Counted from the first letter of the stretch, positions 39,609-54,491 are shown. The stretch is DNA of 64,000 nucleotides from Spirodela intermedia (GCA_902729315.2 LR746267.1:5023386-5087385), one strand, 5' to 3'. The notes: generated from the letters alone by a model not told the origin. Made by a program: numbers and translations.

Positions 39609-40640
39609 CCGATCAAAGGGCGCACCCATTTTTCCTCATCTTGTGTGATTATTTTTGGCACGATGGGCAGGGAGGGAGAGGGGGCGGCGGAACCAGATCT
39701 CGATCTGTGAGGAAGCAAAATCCTTCCTCCAGTGTTGCAGCGCTCCCTCCCTTCCCCTGCTGCAGTGCTTCCCCTCTCACCCACCCGCCCATGCCGCCAC
39801 TAGGGAGGTCGGCCGCTGTACATAGAAAAACCTGGAACGAATGGTTGGAAAATCCATTTCTTGATATGGGTCATCATGATCTCTCGCCAAACTTATTGTC
39901 TTCAGCATCAAATTGCTCCGATAAGTCAGTCCTTCTCTCATCATCGTATCGCTGTTCTTTGGAAAAAAACATTTTATCTTTGGAATCAGCCTGCAGCAGG
40001 GCCAATCTATGCTTGTTACTGATGCATGGCTCAGGGCTTCTTTTCTTCTTCTTTTTCTTCTTCTTCTCTCGCTTTCGTCAAAAATTTAGGAAGCGTGGAT
40101 ACTCCAAGGTAGAAAGAAGTTTTTTAAAAAATAAATAAAACGAATGCTGATTCTGATGATTTGGAGCGTCTGATTGGATCCTTCAGATTCATTGGAATAG
40201 CTCTTTTTTCCGGTTAATAAATATATTTTTATTCTTAATGAATAAAATAAATGATTCAGTTCCTTGATGGATCAATGACAGAGGCCAATAGATATTCTTA
40301 GGTAGAAAGAGGATTTTTTTAAAAAAAATAAAATTAATGCTGATTCTGATGTTTTGGTGGAACATTTGATTTGATCCTTCAGCTTCATTGAAATTTTTGG
40401 CAGTGGAATAGCTATATTTTTTTTGGTTAATATTTTTTATTTTATTTTTAATGAATAAAATAAATAATTAAGTTCCCTGATTTAGTATTTAAGTATCACA
40501 TAAAGATAAAAAAAAATCCGTATTCCAAATTAAAGCGGCAGGTTGCCTTCCGTGCTTCGATCATTGCGATCGGTCCCTGGTGGCCGTCGGATGGGTGTGC
40601 CCGGCGCTCGATCAGTGGGCTCAGACGGTGAGCCATTGCT
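39609..40640. other. MED12 3' UTR and MED12-GCP6 intergenic region
   Basis: GC-rich just after the stop, then CTT-rich near 40040-40066, then AT-rich with the tandem duplication listed separately. AATAAA-like strings occur at about 40132 and 40250. No further gene is seen. Confidence 0.5.
40097..40482. repeat. Tandem duplication of about 190 bp between MED12 and GCP6
   Basis: Copy 1 (about 40097-40270) and copy 2 (about 40290-40482) share, in order, GATA-TC--AGGTAGAAAGA, a run of T then A, AATGCTGATTCTGATG, TTTGG, TTGATCCTTCAG/TGGATCCTTCAG, TTCATTG, TGGAATAGCT, GGTTAATA, TTCTTAATG/TTTTTAATG, AATAAAATAAAT and GTTCC-TGAT. Copy 2 carries small insertions. Confidence 0.85.
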
Positions 40641-40652
40641 CGCCGTGTTGGG

Positions 40653-40660
40653 ATAAATAG
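40653..40660 (+). promoter_or_regulatory. TATA-like element of GCP6
   Basis: ATAAATAG in a GC-richer setting, about 195 bp upstream of the GCP6 start codon and followed by a CT/GA-rich leader. The role is inferred from position and motif only. Confidence 0.4.
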
Positions 40661-40855
40661 TCTCCCTCCCTCTTCGAAATTTCGATTAAGAGGGGAGGGA
40701 GGGAAAGAAGTGAGCTTTCTAGAGAGAGAGGACATGGCGGGGAGAGAGAGAGAGAGGAAGAGAAGGGGGGAGTAGAGACCTTGATCGATCTCTTTGAGTC
40801 TGCGCGCCCTTCCTCCCTGTTCCTCTCCTCGGGAGGCTGCCGGCGTGGTTTCCCG

Positions 40856-43800
40856 ATGGAGGGAGGGGAACTGGATTTCGTGTCGCAGCTTCTGCGAGAC
40901 CTGAGGGTGGACAGACCCTGGGTGCCTCCGAAGACGTGGGAGTCCATACCTTCAGAGAGCGGAAGGGCGGCGGACGCCAGCCCTGCTTACCCTCCGGCTT
41001 CTGCCGGTCCGGAATTCATGAAACCGAGCTGTGATCCCTTTGTTGTGTCGGTCAGTGTTTTTGCCTTGGCATTTCCTTCTCAAAGTAGCTTTACGTCTTC
41101 GTGTTCCTCTCGACACACCGATTTCTGGTGCATTTTGGGGAAGAGTAGTCGACGTGCTTGAAACTTCCGTTGCGGTAGAAATTGTCAACACTTCTCCATC
41201 CTAAGCACTTATTCTTCCCCATATATGTTCTGTTAACGTATTGTGTCAGGTTACCATATGACAGCCAAATTTAGTTACCTTCTTGGGCTCCTGGACCTAT
41301 AATTATGCTTACCCGAACTAAATATGGTAAGGATGAAACTCCAAACTACAGAGCATGGTTAATATCTTTGGGAAAGAGCTTACATTTTTTTTTCAGATGA
41401 TCGGATTGCCGAAGTTTTGCTCTTCAGAATGCATGGATTTCTCTGGATCCGTTTTTGGTGATCATTTGAGAGCATGGATGAACAGATTTCGTGGAATTAT
41501 TTAAGGAGAGTATACGGTACCTTATCCTCTACTCAGGACGTAAGATGTCACATTTTTTCGAAAAAAATGAGCTTGAAATTTCCCTTTTAAATTGAAGCAG
41601 GCATAGCCATCATCTTAGTATATAATTTTTTTATTTTGAATTATGGAGGATAAAAACTCACGCCTTCATACTTTTTTCTTTGGTGTTGGATCGAAGTTTT
41701 TGAAGACGCGTTTTAGATGTGTAATTTATTTTCCTTAATTTTATAATTATGATTTTTCATATAATTTCATTTTATCCGTTTTATTTCCCAGGAGACAGTG
41801 CTTGTGAGGCTAGTTTTAAATGCACTGCAAGGAGTAAAGTCAGCTCTTGTTGACATAGATAAAGCTTCATCAGTATTTGCTTCGAGTCCAGCCGACAGGA
41901 CTTTTCATCAGATCCCCAACCTGTGGCATCGGTCATCAAGCATGCTTAGCCTGGGAAGACTACTGAAATCCATTGGTTATTCAGGTCTTGTCTTCTTTCT
42001 CCTCCGTAAGTTTGTGAATCATTTTCTTGGTACGGAACAGAGTCTAAATATACCACATCAGGATAAGAATATTGCAAATAGGAATCAATATGGCAATGGA
42101 TCCGAAGAAAATTATTTGAAATCACATATCCAGGATATTTCAAAAGAAGAATTTGCTGGAAAACCTCCTTATACTATTGTTAACCAGGCATTTGCTGTTG
42201 CTGTGAGGAAAATTTTGGAGGGATACCTTTGTGCATTGAACACCATATTTGCCTCTGTGAAGTTTCGTCGTTCTTTAAAGGGTGTTGACGAGTCCGAGCT
42301 CGTTTCCCACAAAGTAGGAAGTTTCCCAAGTGCTCTTTCAGAAATCACTCTCTTGGAAGTTTATCTACATACCAGAGAATTGAGAACACGTATAGAAACG
42401 CTGGGACACATATGTGGTATAAGGATTAATGATCTTGGATTTGCTGAGTTTTCTACAGCGGATTTTTCTTCTAGGATGGACTTGGAATATAATTCCTTCC
42501 CAAGAGGAGCAGATCTATTGACATATTTGTATGTTCAACTCCGAGTAAGCCTGATCCAACTGTTTCCTAATTATCTTTTCTTCAAAAACTCTTTCAGCGT
42601 ATCTTGCGTACTGTTCAGGTGACACATACAGAAAGCCTTGATTCATGTTCGTTTGCTGTTGACCTGTGTAAGGGATTTCGTCCTTTTATTTTAGTACGTG
42701 AATGATTCCTTAACAGAAAGCAGCAACAATCATTCTGCACAATGCTATGGAAGTATAATAACATTTTAGGCTTATTACTATTACTTTATACTTTAATATT
42801 TTTTTCATTAACGTATCTTGTTTATTGTCCATTTTGGGAGGTTCAATAGTGCAGAACCTGGTCACAATTGTACATCCTTTCAAATATTTTTTGCATTTTA
42901 ACGTAATAAAATTCACACATTGGATGTTTGGGGGAAAGCTGTATGGACGGGGTAAAGTCCATAATACCATTTTTTGATGAAATTAAAAGGATGCCCTGAC
43001 TTGAGCCATACAGAGCTGATGCAACCTTTTGAAAGTCGGGTGTAATGACCAAGCTACCTCAGAATGCTATCGTTACCAAGGGTAATTGCATCCCATAAGA
43101 CTCTTGTTCTGTGCGGTGTTCAGTCAGGGTAGTCCTTTATTTAGTTTCCTCACAATTGGTCAATCTTGAACCAGATTGGAGGATTTGAGTTGAAATCAGG
43201 ATTGACTGGCTCAATTTAGAGGGAGAAATCTGATCTACCTTGAATATCAGGAAAAAAATAAAATAAAATCAGAACAAATCAACCAATTGTGGGCCAAATT
43301 GACCTGACATTGTTTGATTGAATAGAGGTCAACGGATTTTCTAGCTGATCTGATTCGATGCCATTGGTTTCTGATACCAGAACTTAATTTGGTTTTGTTT
43401 CTCATATATCCAATTTAGTAGACTTGGCCTCCTCTCTCAGACTAGACAATCTTGTTGGTCCGCCCTACCCAAATCCAAATATGATCTGATTGGCTGCAGC
43501 CTTCTTTGGAAAGTTTACAGGTGATAACTCGACTATCATGTGGTTAGTCTTATTCAACTTATTTTTATGGTAGGATTGCATGCGTCCTATCATTCTGAAT
43601 GAGTGATATCAGTTTAAGTTTGTAGAATTCCCTCCATGAACCACATGAGATAGTGTTTCTGCAAGTTTTTTGTGCCCAAACATTACTCTGTGGCTGTGTC
43701 TCTCCATTTTATCATTATCTCCAAAATTCATTAAAGACTGCGAACTGTATAATATCAGATTGGTTGTTTCATAACTTATCCAGGTAACCTTGCTGATAAA

Positions 43801-46800
43801 CTCATATCAAAGAATTATTTCCGGACAAATGGATCAGGGTGGCTTTATGCAAAGCCCAATATGATGGATCTGTTTCTCTATTCATTAGAGCACTGATCCA
43901 ATGCACGCTCTAGTTCTTTTGTTCCTGTTTTCCCAACTGCATGATTTCGTTTGTATATTTTAATTGTTCCTGCCAATATGATTGATCCATTTGTCTATTT
44001 CTTCAGGATGCTGACCCGATACATCGTCCTCTTCTTAACTTCTTATTTGTTCGCTCATACGAACCCTATTCCTTATTCATTCGGTCATGGATTTTCAAGG
44101 GAAGAATTAATGATCCTTATGAGGAATTTGTTGTAGAATATTCTGAAAACTCATCATTCCTATCTGGTACACCCAGCCATTGTATTAAGGTATTATCAGC
44201 TCTCTTTTGAATTTTTTCAATTTTTATTGTCGTGGACTTCTAGCTGTTAAATTCGCCAGCATTCTTGACGATGACAGGACATCAGCATGAATATTTAAAC
44301 TTCATTTTTTACTCGTGCTGTAAGTAGGCTCTTAATTTGTTTGTTGATGTATGCTTGCTTACTGCAGAAAACCTGTAGGTTTAATCCCGGATGGTACATG
44401 TGGTTGCTTTCCTCTTATTGTGGAAGCATTTATAATTCTGCTATTAGCATGGAAAGTGAAATTTCTATTAAATTAAATGTTAGATTTAAATGCTATTGAA
44501 TTGCCAACTTTAAGTTTCTTCTAAAGATTAGCAATTCAGTCATCCAGAAAAAAAAAATGTTGTTGAATGGCCAAAAAAAGTGCTCAGTTGCTAAAGTGAG
44601 CATGTTTGAAGGACCCTTGCTGAAAAACCGGTCACGCCTACTGTCTAAAGACTGTCTCCACTAGTCAGAATGATTTTTGGATTACCTTTACAATATAGAG
44701 TTGAGTATAGCCTACTGGCTGGACATGAGTTTAAGCGAGACCAAAATCAGATTATGTCCCAGTGCTTTGATGGAGACTATTTCCAGCCATTGCATTGTCA
44801 CAATATGTAATATGGTACTTACAAGAATAATTTATTTTTCAGGAGCGAGATCTTGCATCAGTTCCTTGCTTTCTCAAGCATGTTTGTACCCCCCTTCTTC
44901 GAGCTGGTCAGCAGCTCCTTGTTCTCATGAAACTCCAGGACTTATGCAATCCTTTTGCTATCAGGGAGAACAACTTTGGTCACATGAATCTCTGTTGTGA
45001 TTTGACAAGTTTGGAAGATGTTCTTCCCCATTGGAGGGGTTCTTTTAGTGATTCAGTTCCCTGCTTTTCTCTATTAACTTTCAGCAACAAAGATGCAGAA
45101 GCTATGTTGCAGAAGAGGGAAATTATGTACAGTCTGTTGTATGAGAAACTTCAGAGTTACTTCGAGAAATTGGATGTCAGATTTCAACCGATTAAAAAGA
45201 CGGTAAACTTATCTTTTCTGTCTTTTATACTGTTCAATAATTGATCCTCTTAGGAAAGAAACAACTATCGCCCAATACTTTTCAAGATGTCAAGAAAAAA
45301 AAAATCGTCTATTTTTTCATTGAGTAATGTTGCAAGACCTACCCAAGACCCTTGCTTGACTGGAATGACGAGTGATGATGTTTTACCCTCATTTTTTGGC
45401 CACGTGATGCGCATTGCATGTCTTTTGTGTCATACCTTAAATCCACACATTGCATGCCTCCATTTCATGTCTTGAGCAGATCTAGTTATTTAAATGTTCT
45501 ACTTGATATTCCAGTGATGGAGACCAAAAGGTGGCATAATTTAATACGATAATGTTTTTATTGAGAGGGCAGTTGTAATTGATAATTATGAATCATCCTA
45601 CTCTTCAATCTTGTTTTTAACATGGTTGATGAAGCAGGGTCTGTCCAACGACCTTCTTTTCTTCGATTGGGTCATAAAAAAACAATATTCCGATAATGAA
45701 AAGGGCATTTGAAGGGGTCTGGGGAGGAAGCTTGGTCATGATTGAGAAAGCTTTCATACCTATTAAAAATGGGATCCAGAAACAAGTGGACGGACGTGTT
45801 GAGTAATGATAATTGCAGAAACAAGCTTGGTCTGGGGAGTTGTTTTATGGAGGTTCTACTATTATGGGCAGACCGTGGGCTTCTTAGTACGATTGGTTAG
45901 GCATGATAATCGATTTCTTGATTAGTCAGTCATGTTCATGTTTTTGTTGTTCTGGAATGTGTAGCCCTTGTTGGAAGGCCGTTCTTTGGACGTATTCTGA
46001 AAAAGTTGGAATTTGTTGTTAAATTTTGAAGGTGCTTTTTTAGTAACCTCCATCAGAATGAAACTACAGTTGTGAATATGTTGAAGTAGCAGATCCCAAT
46101 CTTCTTGTATCATGTTACCGCTCAGAAGAAGAAATGGAGGGATAAGTTTTATGCCAACTCAAAAGCTTTACAGAGGAATAGATCAAGGGAATAGTCGGAG
46201 GAGCCAGAGTTCTGTCAGATGCCATTGATTGGGAAATAGGCCAGAGTACTCTTACTGCAAGACACAGTTGATCCCGCTTGTATTGTTGGGAAGTTTATCG
46301 TAATGGATGATTATGTCAAAGGTTTGTGATGGGGACAAGCTTCAGAAGTATGGTAATGATAAAGCTAGTATAGGCTGTCAAGTTGGCCTAAGACTTGGAT
46401 AAACAATACGAGGATTTGTCTTTGATCGGTCATCTGTAGTGTAGGTGCTCATTGTCTAAGCATGGCCATCGGATGGGATCCTGGAAGCAGGGAAGTAATG
46501 GTTTCTGTGTGGAACGGGAAAATTTGTAATTGACAGAAGATACATGTGATAATATTCATGATAATGAGTGATATTTGATGGTACTTTTGAGGAAGATTAC
46601 TGGGAATCCTTATATACAGGTCTGATAATGAAATATTTTGAGTTGGAAAAGGTTTCTGAGCTTCAGAGATTTTGTTATGATCTCTTTGTTTCTTTGCTGT
46701 TTTCTTAATTTATCTCTCAACTATATTGTCGCCATTCTTCTAGAGAACCAAAAAAGTGTTGCACAGACCCTTTCTCTTTAGTTAAACTTTTCTTTGAGGA

Positions 46801-49800
46801 GATCAGCACTTCGTTACACAAATTTTTTCTTGTTCATTGCTAGCTGGAACTTATCTATCTGATGTCATTTTCTAGAAAGCTATTGTCTTGATTTTTGGAT
46901 TTACATTGCAGAAACTGTTTTTCAGGTAATTCCCTATGAAGATATTATTTTTTATTCTGATGAAAGAGAGCATGAGGATAATCAAGTTCCATCAGTTCTT
47001 GTTGAGAATTTAGCCTCTTCCCCATCATCCATTGATGGCGTCGCTTCTGGGTAGGTTTTATTCTACCTCTTTCAGTGGGCTGCCTAATGCATTCTCAGTA
47101 GCTATCATACTTTCTTTTTTCGTTTGCTCCCGTTTTCTAGTACTGAGGATAGTATTCCTCTAAATCCTGCATGTTGGTCGGATATTTAATCATATGGCCA
47201 TACTCTATTGAACATTGTAGATTGCAGCCTATTTTCTGTTACTTACATTTTTTTTCTCGCTTATAAAATTTGTTGCTGCACCTCGTACTCTCAGTCTTCA
47301 TGTAAACTTTCAGGGATATGGGCTTCATGGACACAGATTCCTCCAGTACATCAGATGGTTCTCTGAATGAGATGAGTCTTGAGAAAACTTCAGAAGATTC
47401 CTTTTTCACCAGATCTGAAGCAAATAGAGAATTTGATTATAATTTTCTTCATGATATTCCTGTTGAATCAACGAAGTTTCCGGCTTTAGTTTTACAGTCA
47501 TGTTATGGTACTGAACGGATATACCAAGCTGCAAGCACGTCTGAAAAACTGAAGGCTTCAGTATTTTCTTCTCCAAGAAAGTCCGACATCTCTGTTGAGA
47601 AGCGTATTACATCAGATGAAAATGACACTGCTAATTCATTGAGGGATGTGAAGCTGAATATGTCTCGTTTCCCGCTAAATACTGATACACCAAAATGTGT
47701 TAAAAGTGAAATAGTGAGACCCTTCAATGAAGATTCACTGTTCAGGAGGCCATGGTTACTTCAAAGGCTACCATTGAATCACAGTTCTGCCAGTCAGGAA
47801 TATGAAAGTAAAAGTCCGTTTCCATCCACTGAGACTGATGAAAGTGTGGAATCACACCAGACCGAAAACTTCACAGCAGGTAAAATGTATACATTGGATA
47901 ATCTCAAATTAGATCAAGCTGCAAGAACAAATACTTTCTATGATGTCCATGTAACTTCAGCCAAAGACTTTGTCATTGAATCATGGACCGTGGTAGGCAA
48001 CTATGACCTAAGTAGAAATCCTGTTATAGCAAAAGCTCCTTGGCTTCATAGCTTGACGGTTAGTCAAAGGTCTTTGCTACCATACTTTGATTTCTCATCC
48101 GCGGAAGACCCTGTTCAGGCTTTTTCAAAAAGGCTGGTCTCTCAACCTGGGGGTGTATTGCAAGATCATCATCATGTGCCCATGAATCCTTCTTTTGGTA
48201 ATGTTCGTCGACATATTAGTGACTGTATCTCAGTACCCCAAGCAAATGAATCTGGTTTTGATTCTTCTGATCCGTTTGATGGACAATCTTACACAAGCCA
48301 TTTTCTGGGTGATCTTTCAAAGCATGTTTCTGGCGGAGCTAGCTGGGATGGGTTTATGATGCGTTCTTGTCTTCATGTCCGATCTAACTCTGGAGGCCGT
48401 AGCTGTGGTGCAGCGGGTACCTCTGATTTGCCACTTGATGTTGTGATTGACAAATGCATTTTGCAGGAAATTCTGCATCAGTATCCTCGTCGAATGTTTT
48501 GTTTGAAAGGAAAATCGTTTTTAGTTTTCTTGTCATTGGTTTGCTGACATTTGATACATATCCGTGGAATATGCTGTTGTTATTTTATTTCACTTTTTTA
48601 ATTATATTGCTGTTATAGCAATCAAAGAGAACTAGGTATTTGATAAAACTATGAGTTTCAGGGCAATGACTCACTGCCTAAGTATTTATACAACCAGGCG
48701 TGATGTCCCAGATGAGTATAGTTTACTTTAGGTTCTAATAAAAATCCCCAGAACATACATCATTTACGTTATGGAGCATTTCAGTTTTATTTTAAGTTAC
48801 TCAGATTCTGAGGCATTTACAAACTATTTTTTTCGGATGACAATCAAATAGTTCATCGAGATCTTATCATTACTTGCCGGAGAACATATTTTCAATGTTT
48901 AGTCATGAGTTTCTCCGGTTAATTCGCTGGTATAATCCTTTGTTTATGAGTTATTATTCATTGTGCTTTGTGTTCATCTTTTGAACATCTTTTGAATAAT
49001 AAAATGTAAAACATCTGACGGTTTGCATTTCTTTCTCTTCTATTCGAGTTACATATCTAGGTTCATTTGTTGTTTGGTTGATAATATTATAGCAATGTGT
49101 TGTGTGGAAAATGCTTTTTGTAAGAAAATCGTTTTTGACGTTCTATTTCCTAATTCTATATCCGTTATTCTTTTTATTTTCAGAGCCTGCTGGAAAGGAT
49201 ATTGTTTCTCTGTAGAGTGCTGTTTTCTATTTAATTTATTCATTATACTCTATTTCTGACCACTAATGTAGCATTTTATATAAACAGTCAAATTGGTAGC
49301 CACTTTGCAATATTCAATACTTCGATCCCTTTCTGATCCGCAATGCCAACCTCAGAATGTTGGCATGTCTTCCACTACTGTGGTTATGATCATGGTTATG
49401 TGTTTGCTCTTTCCATAACAATGTCAGATATGCCTATATTAGTAACTTTACTATTAAGTTGCTTGAGGAAGGATTTAATCTACATGAACACTTGTCGGCA
49501 CTCCGGCGTTACTATTTTATGGAGCTCGCTGATTGGGCAGACTCTTTTGTTGTTTCTCTTTGGAATCATGTATGGCAAAAAAATTCTTTGTACACGTAGT
49601 TTATTGCCAGTTAGCAATTGCCGGCCACGCCTAATATGTCTCTTATATTTTATTTCCTTCTTGTACCAGAAGTGGTCTGGCTCTGAACCTGGCAACATGT
49701 CAGCAGAAATTCAGAGATTTCTTCTTGTGGCTTTACAGAGATCGTCGTGTGAAAGTGATCCTTACCATGAAAGATTGTATATATACGAAAAAGGCCAAAG

Positions 49801-52800
49801 CGTGATGCCCTTGTCTTTTTCTGCTATTGGTACTTTTTTTTGGGCGCAAGGACACTAGAAGTTGCACCACTGCTATGTTTCAGTTGAATACTTATCACTG
49901 TATTAAAGTAATCCTGTCCTGTTACAAATTGCAGGTGCATTTGATCTTATTGGTCTGGGCTATAAGGTAGACTGGCCTATCAGTATCATCGTGACTCAGG
50001 ATGGATTAAAGGTCTACTCTGAGATCTTCAGTTTCTTGTTGGATGTCAGACTTGCTGTTTTCTCATTGTCCAGTATGTGGCGTTCATTAAAGGTAGAAAT
50101 TTATTTTTCTGACATCTCCCTTGTTAAGCTTTTGTGCTATATTGTAAGAAACTATTATTGACTGATAATCACTAAAATGTAGGTTAACCTTATCAAGTTG
50201 CTCAGTTTGTTTTCACTGAAACTGTCCCTGATGGCTCCTTGTTCAAACTGGAATTTTCTTCTCGTCAAATTCTATTTCTTGTGTTCACGTGTCAGATTAT
50301 CTGCTGACCTGCAAGCATGAATTCATGAGCCATAAGTTGATCGTTCCGGTGCATAGAAGTTGTGTTTTTCATTTTTCTCTTATATCCTAGTCATCACTAT
50401 TATCAGGAGATTAGACCCATAATAAATTATGTCTACGTACTCATTATTTCTGCTGGTTGTTAAATAATTAAATGAATTCTGATGATCAAGTTGCTAATAT
50501 CTTCTTGTGTCTGTGTGAACGTAGAGAGTGTCAAGGGGAGGAAGTTTCTGAAACTGAGACCTGAAAATTGGTATGCTTGGACAATTTCTACGCGGAGAAA
50601 GTCCAGCGTGCAATCTCTAGCAAAAAGCTGCGTCAGATATTTTTCTTTAATATCTCTTTCTAAAACTTGAAGTTGAAGCCACTCTGTGTGACATTTTAGC
50701 CAACCCCCCCCCCCCCCTCCATTAAAAAAAAAGAAAGCTCCAAAGAGACGAATTTCCTTCATCATACTAAATAAGTAAATAAAAATTCTTTTGACATAAG
50801 TCAGATGCCTCTGCATTCTAGAGAAAATGATCCATGTTACTTCCAAGAAGGAGAGAAAAATGCCGCCTACAAAAAGTTTTCCTCTTAGTTTAGTTACTAT
50901 ATGTTACCTCTCGCTTTTCCAATTTGAGCACTTTTATCCTCTTAGAAACATTATTCCAAGGGCAATGACATGTGTTAGTTTGAGGATATCTCTTCTGGTT
51001 GGAGTGGTATACCTACTCCATAATTGGAATTTCATTAAACGTAATCATTAAACATAAATGGTATACTGGTTGGAGTGTGTATTTAACTTCATTTATCAAT
51101 CTAATTCGTCCTTTGATATTTGGAACAAGTTATTTTATTTTCAATTTTTTTACCATATTTTAAGTTAGCTGTTTATATTTAACCTCAACTGATGAATATG
51201 GGCTCACATGATACATGTGCTACATACATGTTCAGGCTCTAGGTCATTCTAATGCTTCTGGAAGGTATCTTGGTGGCCAGGAAGCAGAGAACTTTAATAC
51301 CATTCTCGGGATCCGGTAATTTAAGTTTTTTTTCTTCAGAAAACTTAGCTAATGGGCTTCAACTATAATGGCAATGCTTGTTTGGATCCGCTGTGATGTA
51401 AGACCTATTGCTTGTTTGAATCAGTAAGTTAAATCAGAAATCCGTCAAGAGGTAACAATGCTAACCGAAGTGAACGAGTATTTCGGATATACATTGCGGC
51501 AGATCTTTGGGCTTTATACATGCCAATCAGGGTTAAAGAAATTACGACTAGGATGGTTAGTGATTAATCCATGCCTTGGGTCCACAAGATATTGGAAAAG
51601 GAACCACTGCATTTGCTTATTCCATGTAGTAATTTTCTTCAACGACCTTTGACATTTGGGCGATAATGTGATAGAACTCTCCAGATTGTTCTGAGCATGC
51701 TTTACCTTATCCGTGATCTGAAAATATGCTATTGGAGTGTAGTTTTTAACTAGTATATATTCCACGAATCAGGGTATCTTAAATCTAACTGTCTATTTAG
51801 AGGTTTAGTTTGTCAGCTTCAATATCTAACATGAAGTACAAAATGTTTGATGAAACTTATGGATATAGAATCATCTAGACAACTAAAATGCAGTGAAAAA
51901 TATAAGAATTGAATAAAGAAAAAGCAGCATGACCCTCATCACTCTTCCCGTCACCTATGAGGTACGAATACTATTGAATACAGAAGCATGGTTTCTCACC
52001 AGTCAGTATAGTCGAAGCTGACTATATTCTCAATGGTTTTACTTATCTTCATTTTTCTTCCACGTAGAAAGAATATATGAAAATTTATATAAATCGAAGT
52101 AGAGGGTGGCATTAATCCTACATTACGGTTCATACACTCAAAAGAAAATCTTCAATACCTTTGGATTCCCTGTTAATGAGGTATTCACGGTTGAAGATGA
52201 TGCCTCTGATAATGAATAATTATAAGATTCCCTTTCTCTAAGGTGTGTTTGTTGAACAATGTCACGCCTAGTTATTGTCTTGGCGCATAGTAAAATCCTT
52301 CAATAACCAGTACATATGGCTTTCTCATTTTACAATGAATCACTAGAAATTTTGTGTATTTTATTCTCTCTTGTAAGTCCATATTGCTCTTGAACCTTAG
52401 AGCTTAGGATTTCTTAGTTCTCAACAGTTTTTCTTAACTCTCAGCATGTGGAGGAAGGGGTCAGGTTTTCCACCTAAAGTAGATAGTTAAAGATCCAATA
52501 TGACACTTTATGAGAAGATATCTCAAGAAATGTGTTGATTTCCATTCATTCTGATAACCTCTTGTGCAGAAATAGCAACAGACGTCTCTGATTTGGTTGG
52601 ACATCGATTGCTATGTCCATATGCTTGTAAATACTGTATTACCATCATTTTTATATCATAACTGTTGGAATCAAATTTCGCATATTTAGAGTTCACGCTG
52701 AAACATTAACTTTTAAACGTCTTTGAAATTGGATAAGAAAAAGACTGGTGGTGCCCCATTATATTCCCCGGAAAAGCTTTTTCTTCGGGCCGTTTTTCCT

Positions 52801-54491
52801 TCAAACAATAAAATAGCTTACAGTTCGCATAGGTGGCATAGACGGGTTGGGCATTACGGTTGGGCGTGCAGTTTCTGCTGACATTGGTTGACAAGCAATT
52901 AAAAAAAATACAAGTGGGAGATTTATCTCCAATAATTATGCAGCTCATCACTATCCACTGGTATTCAATTTAACATTTTAAAATGCAGACGTTTCTGGTT
53001 GTCCTTTGACGATAGTTTATTTCTTGACTCGTATTCTGTGCTGTTTTATTGAATTTCAGGCAACAGGTCAACCATTTTGTGTCTTCTCTTCAACAGTATC
53101 TGCAATCCCAGTTGTCAGATGTCTCGTGGTGTAGATTTTTGCTCTCCCTCAAGCAACAGGTTGAAACTATTCTATAATGTGTTGAATGATTAGTTCCTTA
53201 AAATCTGATGATATAGAATCGTGGGGGCTTAATCTAAGTTATCTCTCAAGTGTTGAAAGAAATATGGTTCTTGCTGTTTGATTAATCTTAAGCTTGTAAA
53301 GCTGGAAAAGTTGGGGGTTATATATCTGAGCTCTGCTAGAATCCTGAATATGTCCACCTGATTCTCAAGAACCAGCATTGTTGCCACTGCCATGGAAAAA
53401 CATTTCTAGAATATCGTTTGTTCCAAGGTTCTTGGCTGGAGTTCTCTGTGGTCTCCCCTCTTGGAGCAAAACCCTATTGTAACCTGCACTAATCATCTTG
53501 AAATGATGATATTCCTTGTTTGAGGGAGAGCAAAAACATTTCTATTCACTTTCCGGTCCATCTGATAAAAAAGCAGTGAGAGTAAAATCTCTCACTCAGT
53601 GATCTCTAGAACTGTATGATTAACTGGCTGACGATCACCACCACCACCAGCCTGTTCTTGTGAGACCATACTGATCTTGGATGAAATCTCATCAATCTGC
53701 TTGTCTATTGAAGTGCACACTTCTGTCACCCATCGATTCAAACAGTAGACGGATGGATATCCCATACAATATTCGACGGAATGCCTGACCCCTTGGACCG
53801 CTATCCTACTAGTTCGCCTCTCAGGTCACCCACTGGCAGATGGTCCAGCAAATTCAATGCTTCTCTGCTCGTCCCCGACATTTCACTATGTTAAAATATC
53901 TGATCAGCTCGTTTGACCGGAACTCTTCCACTCTCACTTGGTTCTCAATCATTTCTTGACTTCACATGATTTCCAATGTCACATATAGTGGCCAAACCCT
54001 CTAATTCCCCCCACCAGGTTCCATCGGCTCAGTTCGCAACCATGCAGTGGTTATTAGACTGAAAAAAGAAAAGTCTTGGACGATGAGGGAAGGTGCCGAG
54101 AGTTGCTCCAGTGCCTTGGAGGGTGCTCTTTTCTTTAAAAGGGCTAGTCTGCTTCTGGGGGATTATATGATAATTTCAAAATGGGTGAGTTACAAGGGAG
54201 TAATAACACAATGAACTATTCAAAAAAAATGTGCAAGAAATGTATGCTCAAGAAATGATGCAACTTTTTTATGGCATGTATCTCCTTTTTCTTATCGTAG
54301 TTTGTAATTCCCACCTGGATGGCTCTTCTGTGTTCGCACAGGTCAACGACATGCTGGACCTGGAGTCAGTGCACATGTCGTATCTAGCTGATGCACAGAA
54401 TACGTGAGTCAAAAATTCCTTGTAGAAGTTTTTCATCTTCCAATCCGTCTTCAATCCCACCTTTTCGTCTATTGATTATTTATAATATAAA

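Noticed and set aside
40621-40947. Minus-strand 108-codon frame at the GCP6 start
   Set aside because: Antisense to the leader and first exon of GCP6, driven by GA-rich composition.
53370-54010. Possible retrotransposon gag fragment in GCP6 intron 11
   Set aside because: The GC-richer texture and a short open run are suggestive, but no terminal repeats or diagnostic motif could be found.
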